From Firmicutes bacterium UBA4795 (GTDB taxonomy: Bacteria; Bacillota; Desulfotomaculia; Desulfotomaculales; Nap2-2B), in NCBI GenBank assembly GCA_002402825.1, contig DHGP01000026.1, positions 27,046 to 91,045 on the forward strand: DNA of 64,000 bases, in the 5' to 3' direction. Made by a program: the position numbers and the translations under genes. How positions within the stretch are numbered: the first letter of the stretch is position 1; every line of letters starts with the position of its first letter. Shown piece after piece: positions 51,736 through 61,076 of the stretch. The notes beneath the pieces were generated by a model. That model was not told the origin of the DNA and searched no databases. It worked only from the letters and a program-made list of their open reading frames with translations.

Positions 51736-54711
51736 TCAGGCGGTAATACTACCACCAAAAACCTCCTTCATTGGCCTTTGCCAGGCTTTTTTTAGCGGGG
51801 CTAGAGGCAAAGCAAAAAGTAGTTTTTCTTGCCTATAGGCCGCAATTTCTTCTTGACTAACAGTATGACCAATTGTCTTATGGGGTACATCAGCAAAAAG
51901 ACTAGAGGGGTTAATTTTTTGGTCCAGTTCCACCAAAAAACAGCCTGCCGTTTCGTTAAACATAAAGTTTTCAGCTTTTTCTTCAGCCGGGATGTTTATC
52001 ACCGCTCCCAGGTTGCCCCCAAAGCACATTTCGGCTAGTGCGGCTGCCAGCCCTCCTTCACTTATGTCGTGGCAAGCCAACACTTTACTATTGGCTATGG
52101 CCTGATGTATGGCCTGATAAACTTTGGGTAAAATGGTTAAATCAATTTTGGGTAAATTATTTCCTATATAACCTGCCAAATCATAATAAACAGAACCAGC
52201 CATTTCTATGGGGTTGCGGCAACCCACCAGGACAATCTGACTGTGCTCTTTTTTAAAATCTGCCGAGACCGTTTTGGCCACGTCAGGCAAACGGCCAAAA
52301 GCTGAAATACAAAGAACGGGGGGAATGTGGATTACCAGGTTGTTTTTTCCCCGGTATGTACTGGATAAACTATCTTTACCAGAAATAAAAGGCATACCTG
52401 TTGCCTGGGCAAAATCAACGCAGGCATCCACAGCCAAATCTAAAGCTCCCAAAAAATTTTCTTCCGGTACAGGCCAGATAAAATTATCAATAAGCATTAG
52501 TTCCTGCGGATTTGCTCCCACCGCTACAGCGTTAGCTACTGCTTCTGCCATAGCCCAAATACTACCGTAATATGGGTTAATTCTGTTTAGGACAGGGTTT
52601 AGACCGTGGCTAATCACTACCGCCCAACGCTGGCCTAAAAGAGGGGTTAAAATCACCGCATCATTAGGGGCATCGCTGTTTGCCCCGCTAAAAGGAGGAA
52701 GAGCACAGGTTCCCTGGACTCCGTGGTCATACATACGTATAATTGGCTCTTTAGAGCAGACATTTCCGTGATTCATTACCTGTTGGTAAATCTCCTCCCA
52801 TTTGGCCGGGGGGGGCAAATCAGGCTCTTCAAAAATCGGAGCCCGCCAGGCCCCCCGTTTGATTTTTTGGGGCCATCCATGATGAAGAAAATCCATTTCT
52901 AGAGAGCAAACCACCTCACCATGATAACTTACCAAAAGACGGCGGTCACCGGTAAATTCGCCCATGATAATGGCCTCTACATTTAAAGCCTGACAGATAG
53001 CCAGCACTCTATCGGCCTTTGCCGGGTCTACGGCCAATACCATCCTTTCTTGGCTTTCAGAGACCCAGATTTCCCAGGGAGCCAGTCCCTGGTACTTTAA
53101 GGGGGCCCGTTCCAGGTAAATTTTAACCCCGGTTTCGGCGCCCATTTCTCCTAAAGCAGAGCTAAAACCACCAGCTCCACAGTCGGTGACAGCCCGGATT
53201 AACCCCTGCCTGCCGGCCGCTAAAATTGCGTCTGCTACCCGCTTTTCTTCAATGGGATGACCAATCTGGACGGCACTGGCGTTTACTTCTATGGTACGCG
53301 CGGTCATTTCCCCGCTGGAAAAGGTAGCGCCGTGAATTCCATCCCGGCCTGTTCTCCCCCCAATAACAATGGCTAAATCACCAGGACGAGGCTTCCCTTT
53401 ATGGCAGCGTTCTACAGGTAAAATTCCATACGCTCCTACTATTACCGTAGGCTTGGCCCGAAAATCAGGGTGAAAGTGAACAGAGCCGTTATTGGTAGGA
53501 ATACCCATACGGTTGCCGTAATCCCTTACCCCGGCTACCACCCGGCGCAACAGATAATGAGGGTGTAAGCAGCCATCCGGAATTTTTTCGGCCGGATAGT
53601 CAGGAGGAGCGAAACAAAAAATATCGGTGGAAGCAATTACCTTTGCCCCCTCGCCGGTACCCATGATATCCCGAAAAACTCCTCCGCTGCCCGTCATGGC
53701 TCCTCCATAAGGCTCAATAGCTGAAGGGGCATTGTGTGTTTCTACCTTCCCGCAAATAGCCCAGCCTTGGTAAAATTCAAAAACTCCTGAATTATCTATA
53801 AAAGCAGAACGAACCAGCGGGTGATTAATTTTTTGGGTAGCCTGCTGCAGCCGTTTTAAAAGCGGTATTTTTTCGCGGCCGTCAATTATTAATCTAGCCT
53901 TAAAGGTTTTATGAATGCAGTGTTCCGACCAGGTTTGGGCAATTGTCTCCACTTCACAATCGGTAGGATCCCGGCCAAGGGAGATAAAATAATCTTTTAT
54001 CCGCTGCATTTCTTCCAGGTCAAGAAATAATTTATCCTGGCTTAAAGCCATTAATTGCTGCTCATTCATTGCCCTTAGAGGGATGATTTTTGTTTTTTGA
54101 GTCGAACCGTGGATAACTAGGGTTAGGGGTCTAGTAGGGTAGGCATCCTGCCTGCCCGAAGCAGGGTAGGCATTCGGTAGAACGGGCTTCCAGCCAGTTG
54201 GCCTGCTCGTAGTTTGTTTTTCTTCTGACGTCTGACGACCGACGACCGACGACCGACTGGTAACCACCTGCTCTACCGTTTCATTAACCAGTAAGCGCCT
54301 TAAAATTAAATTTATGTCTGCAGTTGTAACACAAGGGCCAGAAAAACCATATTCCCAACTGGAATCACAAGCAATTAGATTATTAATTCCTAAGTCACGG
54401 GCTGCCTTCATCAGTGAGGCTGTCTCGGGGTTCATTACTCCTGGTTTATAAGCCACTTCTACCACAGCCATTGCATTGGTAATTACCGGCTCATTTAAGC
54501 AGTAAGATTGATAAATATCCTCCGCCAAAAGGTTTTGAGCTAAAAAATGCGCTTCTTTTTCGCTAATACCTTCCAGACGGTAAACCCTGGCCGTAGTCAC
54601 CCGGGTAATATTTTTAAGTCCAAGGGCATGTTGAATTTCATAAAGAACATCCTGGCCTTTAGGATCAGGTATCCAGGGGTGATTGATTACTCTTATTTCG
54701 TGTAAAGCCAT
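51736..54711 (-). CDS. purL: Phosphoribosylformylglycinamidine synthase PurL with fused N-terminal PurS-like domain
   Basis: At 991 residues it is about 250 longer than Bacillus PurL. The first 80 residues (HEIRVINHPWIPDPKGQDVL, ITRVTTARVYRLEGISEKEA) look like a fused PurS, and a further segment to about residue 145 precedes the catalytic body. That body starts near QTWSEHCIHKTF and includes VETHNAPSAIEPYGGAMTGSGGVFRD, GGRTGRDGIHGATFSSG and CHDISEGGL. It makes FGAM from FGAR with PurQ. Residues about 151-194 are not native: they are encoded by inserted repeats (RSSVVGRQTS, then TGWKPVLPNAYPASGRQDAYPT) lying in the linker, so the reading frame survives. Confidence 0.95.
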   Translation of the reverse strand: MALHEIRVINHPWIPDPKGQDVLYEIQHALGLKNITRVTTARVYRLEGISEKEAHFLAQNLLAEDIYQSYCLNEPVITNAMAVVEVAYKPGVMNPETASLMKAARDLGINNLIACDSSWEYGFSGPCVTTADINLILRRLLVNETVEQVVTSRSSVVGRQTSEEKQTTSRPTGWKPVLPNAYPASGRQDAYPTRPLTLVIHGSTQKTKIIPLRAMNEQQLMALSQDKLFLDLEEMQRIKDYFISLGRDPTDCEVETIAQTWSEHCIHKTFKARLIIDGREKIPLLKRLQQATQKINHPLVRSAFIDNSGVFEFYQGWAICGKVETHNAPSAIEPYGGAMTGSGGVFRDIMGTGEGAKVIASTDIFCFAPPDYPAEKIPDGCLHPHYLLRRVVAGVRDYGNRMGIPTNNGSVHFHPDFRAKPTVIVGAYGILPVERCHKGKPRPGDLAIVIGGRTGRDGIHGATFSSGEMTARTIEVNASAVQIGHPIEEKRVADAILAAGRQGLIRAVTDCGAGGFSSALGEMGAETGVKIYLERAPLKYQGLAPWEIWVSESQERMVLAVDPAKADRVLAICQALNVEAIIMGEFTGDRRLLVSYHGEVVCSLEMDFLHHGWPQKIKRGAWRAPIFEEPDLPPPAKWEEIYQQVMNHGNVCSKEPIIRMYDHGVQGTCALPPFSGANSDAPNDAVILTPLLGQRWAVVISHGLNPVLNRINPYYGSIWAMAEAVANAVAVGANPQELMLIDNFIWPVPEENFLGALDLAVDACVDFAQATGMPFISGKDSLSSTYRGKNNLVIHIPPVLCISAFGRLPDVAKTVSADFKKEHSQIVLVGCRNPIEMAGSVYYDLAGYIGNNLPKIDLTILPKVYQAIHQAIANSKVLACHDISEGGLAAALAEMCFGGNLGAVINIPAEEKAENFMFNETAGCFLVELDQKINPSSLFADVPHKTIGHTVSQEEIAAYRQEKLLFALPLAPLKKAWQRPMKEVFGGSITA
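54129..54260. repeat. Repeat cluster inserted in frame in purL (families 1 and 2)
   Basis: Two repeat types lie side by side. The first is GGGTAGGCATCCTGCCTGCCC at about 54137-54157, with a related GTAGGCATTCGGTAGAACGG and a GGCTTCCAGCCAG palindrome to about 54200. The second is TCTGACGTCTGACGACC followed by tandem GACGACC units (54224-54260). Translated on the minus strand they give the GRQDAYPT, TGWKPVLP and SRSSVVGRQTS peptides, which are typical of dispersed intragenic repeats in several bacterial phyla. Confidence 0.75.
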
Positions 54712-54887
54712 CTTTCTCCCTTTAAGAATTTAAAATATTTTAATGTTTGTTATTAAGTAAAGATAAAAAAATTAAAAGAAAAATTAAAACCGGTAAAATA
54801 TTATAACATGAAAATGCTCTTTATTTAAAGGAAATTTAAAAGGTAGGCAGTTAATGTTCAGTTCTAAAAGCGAATTAATTATTGCCA

Positions 54888-54916
54888 TTGACCAAGAATT
54901 TCTTAATGTATATAAT
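54888..54916 (+). promoter_or_regulatory. SigA promoter of rnhA
   Basis: TTGACC (54888-54893) and a perfect TATAAT (54911-54916) are 17 bp apart. The predicted start near 54923 lies 28 nt before the rnhA ATG at 54951, which also argues against the longer open frame from 54882. On the opposite strand an ATTATA (54800-54805) could be the -10 of the divergent purLQ operon. Confidence 0.65.
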
Positions 54917-54950
54917 TTTGGTCGGACATTCAGGAAGTGAGTTACTTTTA

Positions 54951-55436
54951 ATGAGTGAGCTGCCTATTGTGTTTATGTATACCGACGGGGCATGCAAAGG
55001 CAACCCCGGCCCCGGAGGTTACGGAGTAATTCTTAAATATAATAACCATCTGAAAGAATTAAGCGGGGGTTACCGGTGCACCACCAACAACCGGATGGAA
55101 CTAATGGCGGTAATTAAGGGTTTGGAAGAGTTAAAAAAACCCTGTCTGATTAACCTTTACTCTGACAGCCAGTATATTGTTAAGGCCATGACCTTGGGTT
55201 GGGCTAAAAACTGGCAAAAAAATCACTGGTTGCTTCAAAGTAAAAAACCGGTCAAGAATATTGACCTTTGGCAAAAAGTTCTCTCTTTGGTTCAAAAACA
55301 CCGTATAAACTGGTTTTGGCTAAAAGGCCACGGTGACAATCCGGATAATAAACGCTGCGACCAATTAGCGGTGTTGGCCAGCAATGAAGATAATTTACCT
55401 GAGGACGAAGGCTTTAAACAAAGTTGCCCGCTTTAA
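54951..55436 (+). CDS. rnhA: Ribonuclease HI
   Basis: The 161-residue enzyme has the four catalytic acids in [17 protein letters not shown] (Asp), [11 protein letters not shown] (Glu), YSDSQYIV (Asp) and [13 protein letters not shown] (His and Asp). It degrades the RNA of RNA-DNA hybrids. ATG 54951 has AGGAAG upstream and lies after the mapped promoter. It is one of only two plus-strand genes among minus-strand neighbours after 13 kb, and its 3' end overlaps convergent ileS by 23 bp. Confidence 0.96.
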   Translation: MSELPIVFMYTDGACKGNPGPGGYGVILKYNNHLKELSGGYRCTTNNRMELMAVIKGLEELKKPCLINLYSDSQYIVKAMTLGWAKNWQKNHWLLQSKKPVKNIDLWQKVLSLVQKHRINWFWLKGHGDNPDNKRCDQLAVLASNEDNLPEDEGFKQSCPL

Positions 55437-58284
55437 TTACTTCAAGGCAGCGGGGGCAAAGGTCAGGATGCTCTGCGTTTAAACCTACCTTTTCATTAAA
55501 AATCCAACAGCGGGTGCATTTAGCTCCCTTGACCCGCCGGACTGCCACCGCCAGATCAGGTATATTTTTAGCCTTGGACAGGTAAGATGCCTGTTCTACC
55601 ACCGGAAGCAGGTTATTATTGGTAGGACAGGCATCTTGCCTGTCTTTGGTAAGGTAGGCATCTTGCCTGTCTTTTAACTGGTGCAGGCTTACTTTAGAAA
55701 CAATAAAAATCGTAGGTAAATTTGTTTCTTCCTTAAGTAAAAAATCATATAATTCGCCTGAAGCATAAAGGGTTACTTCTGCTTCCAGGGAATTACCAAT
55801 TAATTTTTCTTTGCGGGCTATCTCACACACCGCCGTTACTTCTGCTCTAATATTTAATAAACGTTCCCACTTTTGTTCTAATTCAAGGTCCAGGTAGTTT
55901 TCTTTTACCTGAGGTAAGTCAGTTAATTGTACACTTACCGGATCCCCTTCTTTTTTGGGCAGGTAACGCCAGATTTCTTCACTGGTAAAAGCTAATATGG
56001 GAGTAAGTAAACGCACCAGGACATGTAGGGTTTTATAAAGCACCGTTTGCGCTGCCCGCCGCTCCCGTCCTTGGGCTTGCGAGGTATAAAGGCGGTCTTT
56101 AATCATATCTAAATAAAGGGCACTCAGGTCAACCACGCAAAAATTATGAATAGCGTGGTAAACTATATGGTATTCGTAATCATAATAACCTTTGAGGGAC
56201 TTTTGGATTAAACGTTGTAAGCAGATTAAGGCCCAACGGTCAATCTCAGTTAATTCTTGATAATTTACTTGGTCTACTAAAGGGTCAAAATCGTAAAGGT
56301 TGCTCAGTAAAAAGCGCGCGGTGTTGCGTATTTTCCGGTATGCTTCCGTAATTTGTTTTAAAATATTTGGTGAAACGGCCATATCATCCCGGTAATCAGC
56401 GGAACTAACCCATAGCCGCAGAATATCTGCTCCCATTTGCTTAATTACTTTTAAGGGGTCAACCACATTCCCCATGGATTTACTCATTTTACGTCCTTGT
56501 TCATCAACCACAAAACCATGGGTTAACACGGCTTTATAAGGAGCTTTATTCCGGACCGCTACTGAGGTGGTAAGAGAACTATTAAACCAGCCGCGATGCT
56601 GGTCACTTCCCTCCAGGTAAAGTTCAGCCGGCCAGTGAAGCTCCGGCCAGGTGTCTGGTTGCTTTAAAACGGCTAAGTGGCTTGAGCCGCTGTCAAACCA
56701 TACGTCCATAATATCCGTTTCCTTGGTAAATTCTTGCGCTGCGCATACCGGACAATTAAAATCTGGCGGAAGGAGTTCTGCTGCTTCACGGGCAAACCAG
56801 ACATCCGAACCATGCTGGCGAAATAAATTTTGCAGGTGGCTAATGGTCTGGTCATTGATAACTTCTTTCCCGCAATTGGCACAGTAAAAAATAGGAATAG
56901 GGACACCCCAAATCCGTTGACGTGAAATGCACCAATCGCCCCGTTGAGCAATCATGTTATAAATCCGGTCCTTGCCCCAGCCAGGAATCCAGCGGACTTG
57001 TTGAATGGCCTGCAACAACATTTCTCGAAATTTATCTATGGAAGCAAACCATTGTTCAGTTGCTCGAAAAAGAATTGGTTTTTTACAACGCCAGCAATGA
57101 GGATACTGGTGCTGAATTGTTTCCTGTTTAATTAAAAAAGTACCCCTTTGCAATTCTGCTATAACTTCTTGGTCGGCGTCTATATAAAACCGGCCGCTAA
57201 ATTTTCCAGCTTCTGCGGTAAAATAACCCTGGCCATCAAGCGGTGACAAAACAGGCAGGTTATACTGCAACCCAACTAGATAATCTTCCTCACCATGTCC
57301 AGGGGCAATATGCACGCAACCAGTGCCGGTATCCAGGGTAACGTATTCACCTAAAACAACAATTGATTCCCGGTCTAAGAAAGGATGGTAACAAATTATA
57401 CCTTCCAGTTCTTGGCCACGAAATACCTGGATTTTCTTTAAATTTTGCCGCCTGGTTGCTTGGGCAAAAGAAGATAAAAGTTCCTCCGCTACAAGATATT
57501 TCTCTTTTTCTTGGGCTATTAAAACGTAATTATAGTTCGGGTGAAGACAAATGGCCACATTTGAAATTAAAGTCCAGGGAGTGGTGGTCCAGATAATGAT
57601 ACTGGTATTTTCTTCCGGTAATAAACCCTGGCCGTCTTTAACGGGAAATTTTACGTAGATGGCAGGTGATTTTTTATCCTGGTATTCTACTTCTGCTTCT
57701 GCCAATGCGGTTTCGCAATAAGCGCACCAAAAAACAGGTTTTAGACCTTTATATATGTAACCCCGCTTTACCATTTCGGCAAAAACTCCTATTTGGACAG
57801 CTTCATAATTAGGGTGCAGCGTTAAATAAGGTTTTTTCCAATTGCCGCTTATGCCTAACCGTTTAAATTCTTCACGCTGGATATTCACAAATTTTAAAGC
57901 AAACTCCTTACATTTTTGCCTGAATTCTACCGGGTTCATTGACCGTCGGTCTAAACCCAACTCTTTAATTGCCTGTTGCTCAATAGGTAATCCGTGAGTG
58001 TCCCAACCTGGCACATAAGGAGCATCGTTTCCTGCCATGGAGTTGTACTTAACAATAATGTCTTTAAGGATTTTATTCAAAGTGGTGCCCAGGTGAATAT
58101 GCCCGTTGGCGTAAGGGGGTCCGTCATGCAAAACAAACTTGGGACGACCGGTATTTTTTTGCTGGACCAGACGGTAAAGGTCAATTTCTTCCCAAAATTT
58201 TAAAATTTCTGGTTCTCTTTCGGGTAAATTAGCCCGCATGGGAAATTCAGTTTTAGGTAAGTTTAAAGTTTTACTGTAATCCAC
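55414..58284 (-). CDS. ileS: Isoleucyl-tRNA synthetase
   Basis: The 956-residue class I synthetase has HIGH-type HIHLGT (in [11 protein letters not shown]), the editing domain ([31 protein letters not shown]), [18 protein letters not shown] ([10 protein letters not shown]), and a C-terminal zinc ribbon (CTRCW ... CPRC). It charges tRNA-Ile. Residues about 871-902 ([18 protein letters not shown] and the following VEQASYLS) derive from three repeat copies inserted in frame between the helical anticodon domain and the zinc ribbon. No T-box leader is present because it follows yggU closely (28 bp). Confidence 0.96.
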   Translation of the reverse strand: MDYSKTLNLPKTEFPMRANLPEREPEILKFWEEIDLYRLVQQKNTGRPKFVLHDGPPYANGHIHLGTTLNKILKDIIVKYNSMAGNDAPYVPGWDTHGLPIEQQAIKELGLDRRSMNPVEFRQKCKEFALKFVNIQREEFKRLGISGNWKKPYLTLHPNYEAVQIGVFAEMVKRGYIYKGLKPVFWCAYCETALAEAEVEYQDKKSPAIYVKFPVKDGQGLLPEENTSIIIWTTTPWTLISNVAICLHPNYNYVLIAQEKEKYLVAEELLSSFAQATRRQNLKKIQVFRGQELEGIICYHPFLDRESIVVLGEYVTLDTGTGCVHIAPGHGEEDYLVGLQYNLPVLSPLDGQGYFTAEAGKFSGRFYIDADQEVIAELQRGTFLIKQETIQHQYPHCWRCKKPILFRATEQWFASIDKFREMLLQAIQQVRWIPGWGKDRIYNMIAQRGDWCISRQRIWGVPIPIFYCANCGKEVINDQTISHLQNLFRQHGSDVWFAREAAELLPPDFNCPVCAAQEFTKETDIMDVWFDSGSSHLAVLKQPDTWPELHWPAELYLEGSDQHRGWFNSSLTTSVAVRNKAPYKAVLTHGFVVDEQGRKMSKSMGNVVDPLKVIKQMGADILRLWVSSADYRDDMAVSPNILKQITEAYRKIRNTARFLLSNLYDFDPLVDQVNYQELTEIDRWALICLQRLIQKSLKGYYDYEYHIVYHAIHNFCVVDLSALYLDMIKDRLYTSQAQGRERRAAQTVLYKTLHVLVRLLTPILAFTSEEIWRYLPKKEGDPVSVQLTDLPQVKENYLDLELEQKWERLLNIRAEVTAVCEIARKEKLIGNSLEAEVTLYASGELYDFLLKEETNLPTIFIVSKVSLHQLKDRQDAYLTKDRQDACPTNNNLLPVVEQASYLSKAKNIPDLAVAVRRVKGAKCTRCWIFNEKVGLNAEHPDLCPRCLEVIKAGNFV
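55577..55671. repeat. Three copies of the CAGGCATCTTGCCTG repeat (family 1) inside ileS
   Basis: GGACAGGTAAGATGCCTGTTC (about 55576-55596, inverted orientation), GACAGGCATCTTGCCTGTC (55626-55644) and GTAGGCATCTTGCCTGTC (55654-55671) lie within 95 bp in the ileS 3' region. All keep the ileS frame open. Confidence 0.8.
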
Positions 58285-58312
58285 TAATAAAACACCTCTT
58301 ATGTTTTTAGGC

Positions 58313-58606
58313 TTAATTTATATTTATTAAAAGGTTTAGAATTTGCTGCTGTTTAGCACCGGTTATTTTAATTAGTTTTTCCCGGCTGCGTACACCACTA
58401 ATAATTTTTACCGACGACTTAGGAACCCCTAATTTTTGGGCCAGGAAAGAGCAACAAGCTTCATTGGCTTTTCCTTCTACGGGTAAGGCAGCCACCTTAA
58501 TATGCAAGGCATCTGCCCATAAACCAGCTAACTGGTTTTTCTTAGCTTTAAAGCTTATCCAGACCTTAAATATAACCCCGTCTTTATCTTCCCGGACATA
58601 CAACAT
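58313..58606 (-). CDS. yggU: DUF167/YggU-family protein
   Basis: The 97-residue protein has the DUF167 fold: [65 protein letters not shown]. Its function is unknown, but it belongs to the conserved ylm/ygg division cluster. In many Firmicutes a divIVA gene lies between yggT/yggU and ileS; here none is present. Confidence 0.9.
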   Translation of the reverse strand: MLYVREDKDGVIFKVWISFKAKKNQLAGLWADALHIKVAALPVEGKANEACCSFLAQKLGVPKSSVKIISGVRSREKLIKITGAKQQQILNLLININ

Positions 58607-58628
58607 AAAACGTTATCTTCTCCAAGGT

Positions 58629-58652
58629 GGGGGCGTTAAAATTAACTCCTCT
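58629..58652. repeat. Degenerate family 3 palindrome upstream of yggU
   Basis: GGGGGCGTTAAAATTAACTCCTC is an imperfect member of the GTTAAATTTAAC palindromes, in the 57-bp gap between yggT and yggU. Confidence 0.4.
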
Positions 58653-58663
58653 ATTTACCTGAC

Positions 58664-58933
58664 TTATGCGTGTATGAGCAAAGTAAGGACTAAATCGATT
58701 ATTAAGCGGCGGATAATTTCTAAAATGAAAAAGGCAACCAAAGGAGAAAAATCGAACATCCCTACTGGAGGTATGACCCGCCGGAATAATCTTAAATAAG
58801 GCTCAGTACATTCGTATATAAATTTGAAAAAAGGGTTATAAGAGTTAAATCTAACGTAAGACAGAATAATCCGGGTAATAAGCAAACATTCATAAACAAA
58901 AAAAAATACCTCTATAGTTTTAATAAGACTCAT
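58664..58933 (-). CDS. yggT: YggT-family membrane protein
   Basis: The 89-residue protein has two hydrophobic segments flanking YNPFFKFIYECTEPYLRLFRRVIPPVG and a final LEIIRRLIIDLVLTLL helix. YggT/YlmG proteins are implicated in membrane and nucleoid organisation near division. ATG 58933, with GTGGGG just upstream, is preferred over the open frame from 58945. Confidence 0.9.
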   Translation of the reverse strand: MSLIKTIEVFFFVYECLLITRIILSYVRFNSYNPFFKFIYECTEPYLRLFRRVIPPVGMFDFSPLVAFFILEIIRRLIIDLVLTLLIHA

Positions 58934-58948
58934 TTTTTTCCCCACTCA

Positions 58949-59761
58949 TTATTTTGACAGTTCACGCGCCCGGATGGCTGCTTTTTCCACTGCCCGCATT
59001 ATCGTTACCCGTAGACCACCTTCTTCCAAGGAGAATAAACCGGCCGCAGTCGTACCGCCCGGGGTGGTTACTTCATCCTTTAGCTTAGCGGGATGCTCTC
59101 CTTTTTCTAAAACCATTTTGGCTGCTCCCAGCATGGTTTGGGCGCTTAAAATTAAAGCCTCTTCTTTGGGCAAACCTAAGTGAACACCGGCGGATACAAA
59201 AGATTCTATAATAAGGTACATATAGGCAGGTCCGCTTCCACTCAAACCCGTAACAACATCTATTAAACTTTCTGGTACTTCAACAATCTTCCCGGCTGAC
59301 TCAAAAATTGCTTTTACTCTTTCTTTATCCTTATCTTGAGCGTGCATTCCCAAACAATAAGCACACGCTCCTTCTCCCACCAAAATAGGGGTATTTGGCA
59401 TTACCCGAACTACTGCCCTTGGTTCAGGCATAAATTGAGCAATAAAGTTAGTATTAATTCCTGCCGCAAGAGAAATTAAGGTTTGTTCGGCTTTTATTTC
59501 TTGGCCAATTTCAAACATAACTTCTTTTACAACGGCTGGTTTTACGGCTAGAATAATAATATCACAATTTTTAACCAGGTCAAAATTATTTCTTACCGGG
59601 TTAATACCTAATTTTTGGCTTAGGTAAGTAAGGCGGCTATCTTTAATCTCACTTACAAAAAAGCTTTGGGGGTTAAGGCCGCTTCTTATTAAACCTGAAA
59701 GGATTGCTTCAGCTATCACCCCTCCGCCTATAAAGCCCAGGTTAAGTTTAGTTAGCGGCAA
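58949..59761 (-). CDS. proC: Pyrroline-5-carboxylate reductase
   Basis: The 270-residue enzyme has the Rossmann motif LGFIGGGVIAEAILSGL, ILAVKPAVVKEV, RVMPNTPILVGEGA and the C-terminal signature SGSGPAYMYLIIESFVSAGV ... TPGGTTAAGLFSLEEGG. It performs the last step of proline synthesis. The TTG start has AGGAG 7 bp upstream. Its place between sepF and yggT is common in Clostridia. Confidence 0.96.
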   Translation of the reverse strand: MPLTKLNLGFIGGGVIAEAILSGLIRSGLNPQSFFVSEIKDSRLTYLSQKLGINPVRNNFDLVKNCDIIILAVKPAVVKEVMFEIGQEIKAEQTLISLAAGINTNFIAQFMPEPRAVVRVMPNTPILVGEGACAYCLGMHAQDKDKERVKAIFESAGKIVEVPESLIDVVTGLSGSGPAYMYLIIESFVSAGVHLGLPKEEALILSAQTMLGAAKMVLEKGEHPAKLKDEVTTPGGTTAAGLFSLEEGGLRVTIMRAVEKAAIRARELSK

Positions 59762-59824
59762 AAAACCACTCCTATCTCAGTAATTTGGAGCCATTCTTTA
59801 AATAACTTCATTTGTCAACCTTTT

Positions 59825-60274
59825 TTATTGCATTTTCATCCAAGAAAATAGCTCGCCGTCCTTAATTTGTTCTTTAAATTCACTATTAATTTCTATGTTG
59901 CTGGGTACAAAAAGAAAAATACCGTTTCCAACTTTCTGCATGTTTCCGTTTAAGGCGTAAGTGGTACCGCATATAAAATCTACTATACGTTTGGCTACTT
60001 CGGCATTAGTTTTTTCTAAGTTTATAATTACCGGCCGCCGGTTTTTCAAGTGGTTTGCTAGTCCTTGGGTTTCTTCAAAGGTTTGCGGCTTAGTAACTAC
60101 CACTTTAACTGCTTGCTGGGTGTGTAAATTTAATACTTGTCCTTTACGCTTGGGTTTGATAAACTCCTCTTGTGTTTCTTGGTGATGCTCTTCTAAATTT
60201 TTTTCCTCAAGTTCCTCAGGCACCTCTTCAAAACCAATAAATCCTAACACCTTGTCCATCAGTTTCATTCTCAA
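59825..60274 (-). CDS. sepF: Cell division protein SepF
   Basis: The 149-residue protein has an N-terminal membrane-binding amphipathic helix (MKLMDKVLGFIGFE), an acidic linker, and the SepF core (VVVTKPQTFEETQGLANHLKNRRPVIINLEKT, AKRIVDFICGTTYALNGNMQKVGNGIFLFVPSNIEI). SepF bundles FtsZ at the division site. TTG 60274 is 5 bp after GGAGGG; ATG 60268 is an alternative. Confidence 0.95.
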   Translation of the reverse strand: MRMKLMDKVLGFIGFEEVPEELEEKNLEEHHQETQEEFIKPKRKGQVLNLHTQQAVKVVVTKPQTFEETQGLANHLKNRRPVIINLEKTNAEVAKRIVDFICGTTYALNGNMQKVGNGIFLFVPSNIEINSEFKEQIKDGELFSWMKMQ

Positions 60275-60322
60275 ACAAACCCTCCTTATGATAATATTGA
60301 TAATAAATATAAATTAAATATA

Positions 60323-61000
60323 TTAAGCGCTAAAAATAGCGCGGCCTAAACGGACTATATTTGCTCCTTCTTCTATAGCCACTTCGTAATCGTTACTCAT
60401 CCCCATAGAAAGGTAAACTAAGGCCAGACCCGGTCTATTTTTGCTTAATTTTTCAGCCAGGACCCTTAATTCTCTGAATACCGGTCTTGTTTCTTCAGGG
60501 TTGTCCGTTTGGGGAGCCATAGTCATCAAGCCCAGTATTTGTAAACCAGGCCAACGCACCACTTCATCAAGGAAATCGGTCAGCTCAACCGGGGCAAGAC
60601 CGTGTTTGCTGGGTTCTCCTGATATGTTTACTTGCACTAAAACATTAATTTTTAAGCTTTTCTTTAGGGCCCAGCGATTAATTTCCTGGGCTAAAGAATA
60701 GCGGTCAAGAGAATGAATAAGTTTTACCTTTCCCACAATATTTTTAGCTTTATTTGTTTGCAAATGACCAATCATATGCCATTCAATTGCAGAAGGCAAA
60801 AGAGGTTGTTTAGCTAACAATTCTTGCACTTTATTTTCACCAAATGTGGTAAGACCCTCGTTTATAGCCTTCTGGATAGTTTGAGGGGGGATTGTTTTGG
60901 TTACGGCGACAATTTTTATGACCTCTGGATTACGTCCTGATTTTTTAGCGGCTAGTTTTATTTTTTTGTACACCGTAAGCAAATTTTTCCTAATTCCCAT
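60323..61000 (-). CDS. yggS: PLP homeostasis protein YggS
   Basis: The 225-residue alanine-racemase-like TIM-barrel protein binds PLP through KIVAVTKTIPPQTI (Lys in AVTK). It also has FGENKVQELLAK, WHMIGHLQTNKAKN, LVQVNISGEPSKHG and LSMGMSNDYEVAIEEGANIVRLG. It buffers free PLP. It heads the sepF division cluster. Confidence 0.96.
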   Translation of the reverse strand: MGIRKNLLTVYKKIKLAAKKSGRNPEVIKIVAVTKTIPPQTIQKAINEGLTTFGENKVQELLAKQPLLPSAIEWHMIGHLQTNKAKNIVGKVKLIHSLDRYSLAQEINRWALKKSLKINVLVQVNISGEPSKHGLAPVELTDFLDEVVRWPGLQILGLMTMAPQTDNPEETRPVFRELRVLAEKLSKNRPGLALVYLSMGMSNDYEVAIEEGANIVRLGRAIFSA

Positions 61001-61076
61001 TAATGTTTACCTTAGGCTCTTTATCCTTTACCGTAATTTTATCTTAACCTTCACAACCGGGACGATTAGGCTACCT

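Noticed and set aside
54129..55671. Repeat-rich region resembling a CRISPR array
   Set aside because: Units are palindromic, irregularly spaced, lie in frame within purL and ileS, and have no unique spacers of constant length or cas genes.
58285..58312. Possible T-box leader for ileS
   Set aside because: Only 28 bp separate ileS from yggU, too short for a T-box.
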